A stretch of 64,000 nucleotides of DNA from Amphiduros pacificus (GCA_949316495.1 OX439001.1:23771386-23835385), one strand, 5' to 3'. Positions 43,443-56,903 are shown, numbered from the stretch's first letter. The notes: generated by a model from the sequence alone, not told the origin. Made by a program: numbers and translations.

Positions 43443-43480
<38 letters not shown>
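43419..43480 (+). pseudogene. 28S rRNA fragment
   Basis: About 62 bases match 28S rRNA domain II: TGGGTATAGGGGCAAAAGAC, then CGAACCATCTAGTAGCTGGT, then TCCCTCCGAAGTTTCCCT. I see two differences from the conserved metazoan sequence. The neighbouring bases are not 28S. A pseudogene fragment or the head of a small retroelement. Confidence 0.85.
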
Positions 43481-46309
43481 TGTTAATATTTGGGGATGAA
43501 GGTAATTTATATTACCCTCATCATCCTATGATCATACTGCCCTCTGCGCTATTAATGTATACATGACAACGAAATCATGTTGAAAGAAAAAAACTTGTAT
43601 ATTGGCCTATATTGAACGTGTACATGACCAAATCAATATAAATCCCTCCTTGCAGCTCGATGGTGAACGTGGTTAATGCAGTTTTCCAAAACAAGACGTT
43701 TACCTCTCTGTACTCGTGAGATTTGATGATTTGTCTTGAGACAAACTGACTCCAGTATAAATGAACTCTTAACCTGCTTACGAAAATGTATTGGTGTTTG
43801 TGAATAATATCCCATTTCATACGATTTGTATTTAATTACCATTTACTCTTACACACTGTATTTCACAATAGGTACATGATGTATGAGAATACAACTATTG
43901 TATTTGGAGATGTCAAACATCAAAGTATTGCAAACTTGAGGCTGTTCACATCACCTGTATCAAAGCCACACCACACAGATCTGAACAGTTCCAGTGCATC
44001 CTTAATGGATATATCATATATCTTGTATTTTGAGACTTTGCAATGATTACCTTATTTGGACTGATCCAAGTTAGTGACATATTCCTTCAGCATGGTGCCC
44101 AGACAGGTTGGTGAAGTAAACTCAATACTTGACCTACCTATCGCATGACACCTTTCTGTGTGGATTTTGGGGGCATCATGGTCTGGTGATTTCTCTGGTT
44201 ATCAGATCGTGACCAGGATGTGCAGTTTAAGAGGCTTCTAAATACCAGTTTATAATTTATTTGCTTTAAATCATATAGTCTCTCATACAACACACAATTA
44301 ATCGTTTTTGATAATTTAGCTTTTGATATGGCTTGTCTGTTCATTATCGTGATTATGTTTACAATTGAATATCATCAATGTTGCTAATTACTTGTTTTAC
44401 ATATTAGAATCATTTGAACCGCAGGTGACAAGATAATTCAATAGTGATATTTTTTATTTTAATCTATAGTGAACACAGAAAAATAAGAAACAAAAATGTG
44501 ACATTTAAATAATGTTTATGATCTTTGCGATAAAGTAATTTAAGAATTTGAATTTCGCCTTCAGTTATGCCATGCGTTCTTGATACACATTGTAATGTTC
44601 ACCGTGTGTGCCTTTGGCAAACTCTGGCATTATACTAAGTATTTGAAAACGTGGTAATATGAATTACTTGAAATATAATCACATTGACTTAAATCAGCAA
44701 TGTTAAATTCAGTATTTTATATCTCAAGCCTGATAACCATCACCGAGAATCTTGGAATTTCACGCAAAAGAATACATATTAATTACGTCTATGAAATTCT
44801 CTCAAACCAAAAAATAAATTTATGATAGTGCTTGTTTTGAAATATTAGATTTCCATGATAATATGTAGGTCAGCTTTCCCTTTTTACAAAGTAATAGAAC
44901 GTGCATATGTTTGAACAAGTAGGCGAGAACATTTTCATAAATGATAATAGTACTCCAAGTATCGACCAATCATTGACATATAGATTTCTGATTTAGCTAC
45001 ATGTCCGGCATATTCTAGTATCTATTTAAATCATCATTTTGTACACTTACCATATGGAACACTAAGTTATCACCAATCCAGTCAGAATCTCATTTTCAGT
45101 GTACGTGTCATTTGTATGGATGTCCTATTTTACTGGGAGAGATGTTTAGCTGGGATATAGAAGTTTACTTTGCCTTAATGGTTTGACATAACCAACAAAG
45201 GGCAACGCACAGCCGTCTGGGTATGTGTCTGGAAAAGAACCTCATAATGCCAAGGAGATAAACCATATTAGACCTGCAATTTTATGGCAAGGACCTCTAC
45301 TATTGTAGTATCATGAGTTAAGTGCACCATCCTGTGAAACTACTCCAACAAGCTGGATTTATGGTGTTATTCATTCCAGTTAAAGGTGGGAGTTTGCAAT
45401 ATCTTTGCATTGTGATATGCATGCAAGCATGTCATTAATGTATTATCAAAGCCTAGCTTGCAAGAATTTTGTATGCATGCTGATAAAGTTAACAAGTGGA
45501 AACTGTTTCTGTTGTGTTCCTTCATTTACCTTTGTATGTTATCATTATTGTACACATCTGCCTACTACAGTCAATTTAGCGTATGGCAGATGTTTCTGTA
45601 CACACGTTGAATTACTTACGGTCAATACCTGTATAGTAATAGTTTCAATACCTGTATAGTAATAGTTTCTACAATATAAATATAAAACTGCCATTGAAAG
45701 TTTATGATATGTATATATTACAATCCAGTTTTGGAGATATTTTTATGAGAACGGTTTTCACTATTCGCTTAATGGTTGATTTGATATTTGGGCACCGACT
45801 TGCAAAATAACTGTTTAACGTCCCGTGTTAGAGTTGTAAACTCATAAAGCCGATAAGGTGCTGATGTTGACCATGTCAAAGAGTGTGTTGCTATGTCCAC
45901 ACGCGAATCCTCCATAATGGTCACCAACGCCTGACCACACCATTATCTCCCGTGGGAAAACCACAAAGGCGCATCAAGTTTGCGAATTGCAAATATCCAA
46001 ATTTAATAACAATGAAAACGTTTTTTAATAATGAGAAAATATATAAAAAAGGAAATTAAAGGAATCTAGAATCGCATTCTGTCTGAATTTGCTTATTTTG
46101 ATAATTCTCCCCCCTGCTAAAGCCATACTGGTCAGAAGAGTGATTCCTTCCTGTTAAATGTTGAGGGTAAGCACATATTCCACACCACCATCCAAAGTAT
46201 AAACCTCAAAGAATTCACATATAACACGTACCTCTTAGTGGCGTTCAGATACATTGAATATATCACAGTCAAAACTCAAGTTGACAACATCTTTTAAAGA
46301 GTGCTAACT
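43481..46309. other. Intergenic, no gene seen
   Basis: AT-rich unique-looking DNA. Only a 2-copy 23-bp repeat (CAATACCTGTATAGTAATAG, about 45628-45668) stands out. Confidence 0.4.
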
Positions 46310-46535
46310 TCAACTAAGCTTCGTCCAGAGCCTTGCCCAGAGCCGTCCTCCTAGGGCAATGGCCTGTACAAGGATATAGTCAATATCACTTACCACAACA
46401 CAAAATATGAAAGAAAGTTAAAATGTGACCTCAGGATCCATACCAAAAATAAAGAAAAGCGAAACACAGGAAATGAACCAAAACTTTATATTTGTGTCGC
46501 TTTGAATCACGCTGATGATAATGATGTTGATACAT

Positions 46536-46621
<86 letters not shown>

Positions 46622-48063
46622 GACGACGACGACGACGACGACGATGATGATGTGTTACTTACCACCTTACTGTTATTCTGAAAGCCCATCTTAATCCCCG
46701 TGAAAATCTTCTCAGCGACATGGGACATGAGGATGGAGCACATGATACATGTGATAAGCTTGGCGCTATCTCCCACACTGGGTACGCTTTCTGGTAGTTC
46801 TCAGTGTGCAGTCCCGGTCTTGTGGTGTGAATAAAGGACTGCAGTGAACACACCTCACCTGCTCTGAACATGTGCAGAGTGGCACACAATTGTATGAAAT
46901 TAAATTGTAAATTCACATGAAATAGTATTATTTATATAAAGAATTATGACAACATTAACCCATTTTACCTTCAAATGTACATAGGTGACTCAATGCCACA
47001 CTCTTTTTGAAGAGTATGTGAAGATCTTTCTTTTCCATATTCCCAAATAAGTCATATAAGACAAACCAATTTTCTGAGTCAAGCTTGTCCAAATTCCACG
47101 CCAATTGGTATTGGATGTTTAGCCGCCAGTGAGAACGATTATATAGAATGATTGAAAGGTATGGAATTTGATAAAGCCATAAATGTTTGAAAAATATGTG
47201 GACACACTCTTAAATATGTCAACCAAATCTTTTTAGTTTTAAATATGACCATCAAAAAACATGGTTATATATATGGTTATGTGTGTGCGTTTGAGTGTGT
47301 GTGTGTGTAAAACATGCAAACAAATTCATGTTTTTTTTAAGATATTTCTTTAAATCATCGCGTGCTGCACCAGTTTTCTATTCAGTGCAATCATGCATAT
47401 ATGCGTTTTTCAATTGTAACCCCAAAGCGGGATAGCACAGGACAGAGATACACAACGCATACTACACTCAGCGTGGTATTTGATATTATATCAGAATCTT
47501 GAATTTGTTTATCATTTTTTTAGCTCACATTTACTGTCATATTATCACATCTGTAAGTTTTATGAGCCCGATCACGGGAACCGGGTCATCATGTGAAGTG
47601 AGGACATCGCACCATAGAGCCCCAAGCAATGTAACAAAGTCTTCCTCCTATTGTTAAGACCTGAATTCTTCCAATGTTCTCTTAATTGTTTGGTCTCATC
47701 TGGAACATTTTTGGAATTGTGAATCCTTCCTTTTCCCTGTTTGATAAATAACCTTTACAAGTGTCTCTCTCATGACAGACAAAGCTTCTGTGTAATATCT
47801 TCCTTTTTTCACAAAGCAAATGGAAAACAGAGAAGTATAACACATGATAGGGCTTTATCTACAGTAAATGGCTTGTTGTAACCTAGCTTGGTGTCCCGGG
47901 GGAGGTCTACACCGCATACTCCCCCTGGGGGAACAGAGGAATAACAAGGAGCCCTGCTTGTCAGCTTACCAACCCTATTATTGAGGAAGTCCTCACATGT
48001 CAATTGCAAATAACACGATGACTTTGTGCCCTTGACTGCCAGATCTCCGTAGGTTGTACACAT
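46310..48063 (-). CDS. Unrecognised gene, last three exons
   Basis: Three minus-strand exons that chain in phase: 48063-47970 (acceptor TTTTTTTAAACAG, donor GTAAGC), 46799-46663 (donor GTAAGT) and 46363-46310 (acceptor CTTGTACAG, stop TGA). They give 95 residues: MCTTYGDLAVKGTKSSCYLQ, LTCEDFLNNRVELPESVPSV, GDSAKLITCIMCSILMSHVA, EKIFTGIKMGFQNNSKVAIA and LGGRLWARLWTKLS. Four or five cysteines and a mildly hydrophobic helix (LITCIMCSILM) are visible. I do not recognise the family. The frame is open upstream of 48063, and earlier exons were not found. The acceptor of the middle exon has a poor pyrimidine tract. Transcript evidence would decide. Confidence 0.4.
46537..46652. repeat. (GAT)n/(GAC)n microsatellite
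   Basis: About 39 trinucleotides, with GAT runs flanking an internal GAC block. It lies 10 bp downstream of a candidate splice donor on the minus strand. The poly-Ser frame through it is a by-product. Confidence 0.95.
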
Positions 48064-49051
48064 CTGTTTAAAAAAATCGCCAAACCTTTGAAGTATCAAA
48101 TCGCTTGAGACGGAAATTTCAAATATATATTTATATATTTCCAGAAAGCGATTCTCCCACAAGAAAGACACAATATCACATCAGAAGGACACAGTTGTGT
48201 ACTATATATTACACACAGATAGTTTAGGTTACACAGATATTCAATAATCTTTCAGATTTATTGTCACTGCTTGAGTTTCAACATTAGTGATCCACCAGGT
48301 GTCTCTTATGTTAAAGTACAATATATGCTAGGATAGATTTGTAGACATGAGAGCTGACATGATGACTACGTACCATGGCTGTATGCTTTGAGGCAAATAC
48401 ATGCTACAAATGCATGCACAAACTGAAACTAATCAGTTTGGGAATCTTGAAAAGAGTAGAAAAATAATTATGTGTGTAAGAAACGGATTGAAAAAATGAC
48501 ATATCAATCAGCATTTGTTACTCCTATCGCATCTATTTCACAGATCATGCCCATCATCAGTTTCATATTGCATTAGCGAAAGGTATTAAACGTGGACTCG
48601 CCATTTCCTGTTTATGTTTATCAGTTGTTGATTGGTCGAAAATCAAAGTAAATATTCAACGATTGATTTCAAGCAATGGAAATCAAGGTATACATTCATT
48701 TCAGATTGAAAGGAAATGGCGAGGCCATGGTTGAACATATTGAAGTCCAAGTCTTAACTGTGAGTTGCCTGGCTATGAAATAACAACAATGTCGGCGGAG
48801 TACAGTTTATGGACTATTTGAGGAAACAAATGCAAGTTGAATATTCAGTTTGGTCAAAAAGGCAAATAAATCATGTTGAAATGTCAGAGAGTCAGGAAAG
48901 TATCAAAAATGTGTTCAATATCTTTCCCTAATGCAATACATGAAATTGATGATGGCCATGGCCTGGCATGAAAGTGGAATATAAACAGATAGACATGCAT
49001 TGGGCCTGTGGTTATATAAATCAGTTAAGCTTGCTCTGGAACGAGATTGCA

Positions 49052-49711
49052 CCCAGGTAACACACAACGTAGAAACAACGTTATGAGCACATAGAAATAA
49101 GGTTAGCTGTGCTTCTACGTTTTTTCAACAACGTTGTTGTTCTACGCACTGACGTTGTCAGCAAGTTGTCTTACGTTTTTTTAACAACGTGCTGACAACA
49201 TCGTGAGCACGTTGAAGAAAACTTGCGGTGATTAAATTGGCCAATAGGTGGCTGCAGTACTACTGAAAATGGCGACCTGAAACAACTCAGTTGTTATGTA
49301 ATTTAAAGTTACAGTGGATTTAATGGATAAGACGTAATGTTCTGGATGACTAAAATATAATAACAAAATAAATGATCATGTCCTTTGTTGTGAACTTGTG
49401 ATAGACGTTTATTGTTATTCTCTACTGCAATATATATAATTTCAAATAATGTCAAAAAATCATCATAACATGCCAGTTGATATGCTAGAAGAGGATGCTG
49501 ATGGGACAATCCCAACTAAGTAATTACATTTGGCCACAGATAGCCGAATTTGTACCATGTGCTTGCAACATGCTAAGCATACATCGTATTGTCACAACAT
49601 GTTCAAAACATAATGTTAGTTTCCACGTCCATACAACGTCATGTTACAACGTGCTCAGCACCAAAACACAACGTGCTCACAACGTAGAAAAAACATGAGA
49701 TTGTTAGCTGG
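49052..49711. mobile_element. AACGTGCTCACAAC-family element, most complete copy
   Basis: Begins CCCAGGTAACACACAACGTA and ends ACAACGTGCTCACAACGTAG through TTGTTAGCTGG, so short imperfect TIRs (CCAGGTAACA / TGTTAGCTGG). Both ends hold clustered GTGCTGACAAC/GTGAGCACGTTG motifs. About 660 bp, no ORF. Relatives are at 36290-37582 and 14917-15300. 48064-49051 holds no gene that I can support. Confidence 0.7.
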
Positions 49712-49954
49712 AAGAGTTTCGCCTGTGGGGAAATTAACATGATCCATAGGTAGTTCTTGGTGGAGCCTTGGAGTAATGTTGATTTCGGCCCATTTTATGC
49801 ATTCACTAAAGAGCTTTTACTTTAACGATTCAACTCCATAGAATCTTATATTTTGCAAAATATAGTAAATCATATACCAGTAAGAAGTTAAAAGTGACCT
49901 TATACAGTGCTCCATACATAAATCAAGTGAATGAGTATGCTTAACCTCCAGACC

Positions 49955-50870
49955 AGGGAGAAAGACTTTGTACAAATATACTGATACAGGTATAAATACA
50001 TCCATGTTGGAAGTCACTAGCCCAGTGAGGATGATCTGGGTGTGGGAAGCAATTTCCAACAAATTTGGTCTTTTTCTACTTCCTGGCTTTGTAAACCAAT
50101 TAGCAATAGTCTGTTCATTCCACACAGAATATAGACATAAACAACACAATTAGTATTATTATAATTGTATAAACAGATACTGTGCCCTTGATTTGCACCA
50201 TGTCAAGTGTCTTGTGTACACATGGTCATTGTTGTTGTTACTCCTGGGGGGGTGGGGGTGGAGGGATTACTTTCAAGTCAGCATTACTGGGGATATGCTG
50301 AGCTAAATTGGGCCCTTTTGGCTGATATTTTGCCTAAGACGGGTTTAGATATTTTATCATTTTCCCTAAAACAGGATACTGCTTTTCAGATTTCTGCCTA
50401 AAACAGGGATCACAATCCCTTTTTTCAAATCTCCTAATTCAGAGCATATATATTACCATTTTTACACACATTTCAGTCCTTAATTTCCTCAAGTTATTTT
50501 TTAAAGTCCCACCCACTGACTATCTTATGTCAGTTTTGCATGTTTCTTGATCATAGGAACATAAGTGTCACCTGCTGGGGCAGTAGGCCAGTGCCTACTG
50601 TTCTCAGCAAAGATGCTGTCTGCTGCCTCACCTTGCTCATGTGTACACAAGATACTTGACAAGGGTACAGTATCTGTTTTTCCAATTATAATGATAATTA
50701 AGTTGAACCTTTCTATATTTTGTGTGGTATTAACAGACAATCGTTAATTAGTTTAAGTAGAAAAGACAAACAAAAAAATGATTTGTGGGAAATTGCTTCC
50801 CCCAGATCATCCTCACTGAGCTTCTGACTACCAGATATCAAATATTTGTACAGTCTTTTTTCCTAGCCTG
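49955..50870. repeat. Long imperfect inverted repeat
   Basis: The left arm (49955-50230) has ACTTTGTACAAATATACTGA, AGTGAGGATGATCTGG, GGAAGCAATTTCCAACAAAT and CAAGTGTCTTGTGTACACAT. The right arm (50630-50870) holds the same blocks inverted and in mirrored order. Loop about 400 bp. 50871-51457 has no gene. Confidence 0.6.
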
Positions 50871-51457
50871 GTGGTAAAGCATGCTTTTCATTACTGGGGG
50901 AGTGCTGTTACTATTAAATATACAATTATAAAATATGGTTTAAGTATGAAAACGTGTACAATACTTTTTGCTATGTTATATGGGTATTGAATGTACAACT
51001 CCCAAAACAGGGTATCATTTTCTTATTGCATCACCCTAGAGTCGGGTTATCCCTGAATGAGGAAATCAAAATTTAAGTTTGTCCTAAATCAGGGTACCAA
51101 TGGAGATAGAATATTTCCCTAAATCAGGCTCTGGGTTTTTCAATTCCAACCCAGCCTCCGTGGGTTAAAAATATGAAAGTACCCTACCATCCTATCAGTG
51201 TCCTTCTATCCTATAAAATTGGGGTTGAATCATTGAAGGATTAAATTTCTGCATCAATGAAGGATGTACAATTTTGTAATAAAAATATTATCCCTTTATT
51301 TTGTTATTTCTATAACATTTCTAAACATTTTCCATTGAAATATAAAATTCTTTTTCCACAAGCTTAAAGTGCCATCTTTTGTCAGTCACGACAGCTATTA
51401 GAGAATTTGGACAAACTTGCATTGCAATTAACTGGCTACATGCAATTGTATTTCACA

Positions 51458-54400
51458 TTACTGGACCATATTTTCATAATATTTTCTTAATAGTTTGATG
51501 TCTATATCTGTCACAATTTCCACATTGGGGTGTTCGTTTTTTGTTCCATTCCAGTCGACCACCATCTGTCCCCTGGTCAGTGAATTGGCCAATTCTACAC
51601 AGCAGAATTTTTTGACTGAATTCTTGACAGCATTGTCATCTAGTGCCAAAAACATGGCAGCAGGGTCGCAGGAATAATATTCTATTTTCAAGAATTGCTT
51701 TTTACGTTTTGCTGATCGCTCATTTATTGCTCGGTGGAAGCGTCCTTTCGGTGTGTCCACAGCCATCAATTTTTCGAACCATTCCTGCAGAGTAAAGACC
51801 AATATGATTATCATTCATGAGTAAAACAGTATTACAGTAGATATTAACACATTTTAGAAACTTGCACAAACACCGAATATTAATTTTTAATTTGACATGT
51901 GTAACCAGTATCTGAGTAAACATCTTCCTATCATAAACTTATATGTGGTTGAGGAAAACAAACATGACCCTAAAAAGCTGTTTAGAGTCATTGATCCGGT
52001 CATGCACAAGGCTAAAGATACACCAATGTCCCAATCAGAGTGAGATTTCTCAAGGAGAGAAGTTAAATGATTTTCTTTCTTGAAAAAATCCATAGGAACA
52101 TAGAACTCCAACAGATGGCACTATGAACAATAGCACACAGCCTATACCTGTCCCCTCAGGGCTTAATAGGTTTGGACCTCTGACAATGGGTGATGTGTGC
52201 AAGCTGGTGAAAAAGGCAGGAAATAAGTCATGTGAGCTTGACTCCATCCCCACCTGGCAACTACATGACCTCAAAGATGACCTTTTGTATATCATTACTT
52301 CCATCATAAACAAATTCTTGTCTAATGCAACAGTACCTGAGAATATGAAAATTGCCATTATTACACTTCTTTTGAGGAAACTTGGTCTGGAACTTATTGT
52401 GAAGAATTACAGACCTGTCACGAACTTAACATACATTTCCCAACTTACTGAGAGGGCAGTTGCTCACATTCATGGCACCGAAACTGCGTTACTGAGGGCA
52501 CAGAATGATATTCTGTGTGATCTTGACAAAAAAAATCAGCAATTCTCCTGCTGCTTGACCTTTCAGCAGCATATGATACCATTGATCATCAAATCCCGTT
52601 TGATAGATTGGAATCAAGATGCAAGGTCAGTGGTCATGCTCTTGCATAGATCCGGTCATACCTAACGGACAGGAAGCAATGTGCTAAGGCGGGGTGCCAC
52701 AAATCATTGCTTAAGCCCATTAAGTATGGTGTCCCACAGGGATCAGACCTTAACATGTCCCCAATGGTGGATGTTCTGTCCAAATATACCATATTTATGC
52801 AGATGATATCCTGATCTACATTTCTGTTGACCACATCTCTAGACAGCATGTAGACATCAGTAGACACAGATTGGAAAACATGTGTCATTGAAGTCAGAGC
52901 CTTCTTGATCTCTAACAAGATGAAAATTAATAATGGTAAAACTGAGATGCTCATCTGTACTGAAAATATGGTACTACTGCCAACCATATTTCTAACATTG
53001 TCAGAGTTGGTAATGCTGATATCATACCTATTCAGTCAGTAGCTGACCTTGGCATCACACTAGACTCCAAAATGAACATGAAATTACAGATTTTAAAAAT
53101 GTAGAAAAAGGGGCATTATCACATTAGGAATTTGTCAGCCATCAGAAAATGTCTAGACAAGAAGACTGTTGTAACATTAACCCATGCTTTTGTTACATCT
53201 GAAATGGTCTCCTTGCTGGACTCCCACAATCAGATATTAAAAAGTTGCAATATCTGCAGAACTCTGCAGCACGTGTCGAAGGAAAGATCAGTAAATTTGA
53301 TCATATATCAGAGATATTGAAGGAATCGGCACTATTATTATTATTTTTATTATTATTATTATTAGGATGAGCTGTTTTATTATGTAATTGAATTTCATAA
53401 AATTGGATGAAACAAATTTTCATGGTACAGTTTGTTTTTCTGATTTTCCCAGTGTTATTATGTTCAATAATTGCCTGACTCACCCAATCCATGTTGTTTT
53501 GAAGACATGGTTCCCATGCAAGAAGGCGCAATGGACACTTCAATTGTTTTAATGTGGCACTGGCAGCTTCAGGGTCAACATAAAAATTAAACTCAGCACT
53601 TGGTGTCACATTTCCTCTTCCTAGAAAAAACAAACATCAAATAGATGTGATGACCATTTTTTCTGTATTATGCTTGTGACAATTTTTCAAAAATGCCTGC
53701 AAATTGCATTATAAATGATAAAAAAAATATGAAACCAGTAGTTTCATGACAGATAAAGTCCAAAGGACAGACAGAATGACAGAAAATGTCCCAAGTCGTT
53801 TCTGTTAAACTTTGGTGACAAAGTCAGCACAGCTAAAGAAAAGACAATTGATGGCAGGAAAATTTGTTTATTCTTTGAAAATAATGTTATATGACTATCT
53901 GAAAGAAAATATCATCAGTTGAGAGCTGCAGAGGCACCTTATGAAATACAAGGTATCAATCACACACAAGATACTGGTGTATGAAAAGGCACATGCACAT
54001 AATAAAAATACATTTGCCAGATATTGAGACAAAATCTGCTTAAATCTTAAATATTCACACGAAAAACAGGTCTCAGTATTTATTATCAAACAAATTTTAA
54101 TCAAATGATTTGTTCCATTTTTTACTAATTATTTAACATCTATGAAAAGTTATAACTGATTTCCAACAAATATTTTTTTAAATTGCTCATTGTTTGAAAT
54201 TTTTCATTTTTAATTTTCATTTCGGTGTCTCTAAATGTTTATAATTTATAAAACATAAATCACAACCTGAGATGTTGCCTCCCATGATAACAGCATCTTT
54301 GAGCTTTGTGCCCCAGCTGGGATCCATACATAATGCCAGGGCGATGTTGGTCAGGGGCCCTACTGCCACAAGCGTCAGCTCACCTAAAGACACATTCAAT

Positions 54401-56161
54401 TCAAATGTCAAAAACATTATACTACAAACCTTCTTGATAAACCATTATATATTCTGAAAAATAATTTGAAGAATAATTCAGTACAACTCATTACAGATCA
54501 CAGATATCTATAGAAGTTGAAAGTGACTTAACATACTCAAAGGTAAAAAGACTATCAGGAACTGGTCAGTAAAATAGTAAAACTGGGTAGAGCAAGGAGT
54601 AAGAAGAGACAAACTATTCCAGCAACCTTCTACATCCCAGCCAACAACAACACTCCGTACAGCATAAGGGCTGCAGGGTAGAAATGGTCCTTACACTAAA
54701 ATTTTAGGTTTGATCTTGACATTTTTACCATTTTAGACACAGATAATTCAAAGCAAGCCTCAAACTTGCTTTCAATACTTCATACCAGGATTTTCATTGA
54801 CTAGTCGGAGGAGAGCAGTAACAGCATGTTCCTTCTGTAGAACAGCCTTGTCTGACGTTACATCTGGAACATGCTCACTTTGTGCATCACCAAGACCATC
54901 GTTGCCATGGATACCAGTCGCTTCCCAATTATTCCCAAGAAGAGAACGAGCAGACCCAGGGAATACCGGAACCTGCAAATTTCAAGCAATCAAACAAATT
55001 TACACTGAAACTTCTAATAAATTAAAAACGTCTATATTAATTATATATGCGTATGACACAACACTTTCTATTACTCTGAGTATGCTGAGTGCCTGCAAGA
55101 TAAATAGCTGAACAATTTTGATGTAAATTACATAAATTCCAAACTGGAAAAAATAAGTGAATGGTTCACATTATTGCTCAACGAAAAAAAATCCAAATGT
55201 ATAATATTTCACATGATTTCACTACAGGTTCCATCATTTAGATGAACAATTAATGAAGTTGAAGTTGAAAAAGTCAAAAAGTTCAATTTTCTTTGGCATT
55301 ATATTAAAAAGATACATGAACTGGAAAGGACATGTGGATAATATTTTAAACAAAATCATCAGAATTATAGGTATCTTTATTAAACTAAAACACTATATTT
55401 CAACAGATACACTGTGTAATACATAAAATTCTCTAATTCAACCCAATCTTAATTATGGCATTCGAGAATGGAAACATGACAAGAGACTATTCAAGCTACT
55501 CAGAAAGCTCTGAATCTACATGCAGTCATCATCCAATAACTTCAGACATAGAGATCAAAATGATTTAAAGAATATGATAAAACAGATTTCTTCAAAACTC
55601 TTCCACATTATGTCATCCCTAATTGCAATATTTGTGGAAGTGAAACCTAGTGGTAAATTTTTATTTTTTCTAAAATCCTCTATTTATTATTATTTTTCAA
55701 TATTCATCAATATTTCACACATATATGCTTAGCAGGCTGACACAAATTATAATTTTCTCAAACCATCACTATTTGTAAAATATTTGTAAAATATTATACC
55801 CAAATATATTTTTGCTTACATGTAGTTTAATCAATTAAAGTGTTCTTGGTGGCTACATTGCCAGTGATTTTTTGGTCTCAACAGGAATCTCTGAAAAAGG
55901 TTCCTGTAAATTGTTTATGAGTTCTGAGTTCCTATTTATCATGAACACAAGTGAAGTATATTTAACATTTCTTACATCGAGCCTGCCCCATGCCTGCAGC
56001 ACCTTGAGGGTGTTTTGGCACACATAGTTGAGGTTAACATTGCCGGCCACACAAGTGATGCCCACGACCTCTACGTCAGGAACACTCAGGGCCATCATGA
56101 TCGCCTGAGCATCATCTATCCCCGTGTCCACGTCTATGATCAGCCTCTTCTTTACACCCAT
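51458..56161 (-). CDS. Inosine-uridine-type nucleoside hydrolase, copy A (5 exons, complete)
   Basis: Hydrolyses the N-glycosidic bond of ribonucleosides to base plus ribose (purine/pyrimidine salvage), Ca2+-dependent in the family. Exons 56161-55976, 54972-54786, 54383-54267, 53620-53484 and 51784-51458 chain in phase: 317 residues, the usual family length. Motifs: DVDTGIDDA at 10-18 (the DxDxGxDD calcium/ribose site), [45 protein letters not shown] (ribose-binding Asn) and [10 protein letters not shown] near residue 255. In many relatives the last motif is HDP; here the His is Cys, as in the subgroup described as group III. An alternative start lies five codons upstream (56176). Intron 1 holds RT fragments and intron 4 a 1.4-kb LINE piece. 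The paralogous copy B lies 5.7 kb away in the same orientation. Confidence 0.94.
51930..53320 (+). mobile_element. LINE fragment in hydrolase intron 4
   Basis: Plus strand, antisense to the gene. Same family as the LINE at 1-4239: [57 protein letters not shown] and [15 protein letters not shown] all have near-identical counterparts there. Pieces of the later palm and C-terminal region follow to about 53300, with several frame changes and a gap after TERAVA. Ends in an ATT-rich tail (53333-53365). Confidence 0.85.
55040..55730 (+). mobile_element. LINE RT fragment in hydrolase intron 1
   Basis: Plus-strand remnant of a different [14 protein letters not shown] (degenerate YADD region), [39 protein letters not shown] and [16 protein letters not shown]. 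Several stops and frame changes. About 0.7 kb, old. Confidence 0.7.
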
Positions 56162-56446
56162 CTCAAAAAATGTCAAACATTATATTATGAAAGGATTTAT
56201 TTATATACAGAAGCTAAATAAAGTGTCTGAGAATATAGCCTTTTCAAATTTGTAGGGCATTTTGTGCTTCTGGCAGGTTTTTATCATTCATTTAAAATTT
56301 CTGATTTAATAAAATTATTACCATAGATAATTCTTTGGAGGAATTTGAGAATTATGTTCAATTTATAATATTCTGTGGCCAGAGACAATGCATCGCCCCC
56401 AACTTGCCCCCAGTTTGCTTGAAAATGTTATCATGGTTATCATGCT

Positions 56447-56788
56447 CAGGGCTTGACATACGCACTGGCCCGGTGGCCCGGGGCCACCAGATCCTCTGTT
56501 CGGGCCAGTGAATGCTCTGTTGTAGTGGCCCAGTTGGGCAACCAAATTTTTGGTCTTTTAGTGGCCCAAACTATCTTGATTTTATTATTCTAATGCTTGA
56601 TAGATATCATATCACAATCAATATTTGATTGGGACAAGTATCCACCAATCAGACATTATACAACCTTATGTACAATGTTCTTTATTGTATCACACATCCT
56701 ATTATCCTTAGAAACTTCGGGCCACCACTTCTCATGCTCTGGTGGCCCAACTGGGCAACCAACATTTTTCTATTTATGTCAAGGCCTG
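56447..56788. mobile_element. hAT-type MITE, 342 bp
   Basis: Ends CAGGGCTTGACATA and (inverted) CAGGCCTTGACATA, one mismatch in 14. Subterminal TGGCCC/GGGCCA motifs repeat in both halves (GTGGCCCAGTTGGGCAACCA and GTGGCCCAACTGGGCAACCA). Target duplication unclear. Confidence 0.7.
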
Positions 56789-56903
56789 GATGCTTATGCC
56801 AAATAAGAAATTAACATAATAATTTTGTCTTTATCATGGTGGTCACTCATTGGGAATGTTGATATTTCCACCCCTCTTCTGAATGGTTTTATCAATGTTA
56901 TTA

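Noticed and set aside
46507-46776. Poly-serine protein
   Set aside because: Translation of a (GAT)n/(GAC)n microsatellite beyond a splice donor.
50525-50740. Possible exon (ILCTHEQGEAAD) on the minus strand
   Set aside because: The segment is one arm of the inverted repeat 49955-50870; its mirror copy at 50175 does not keep a frame.
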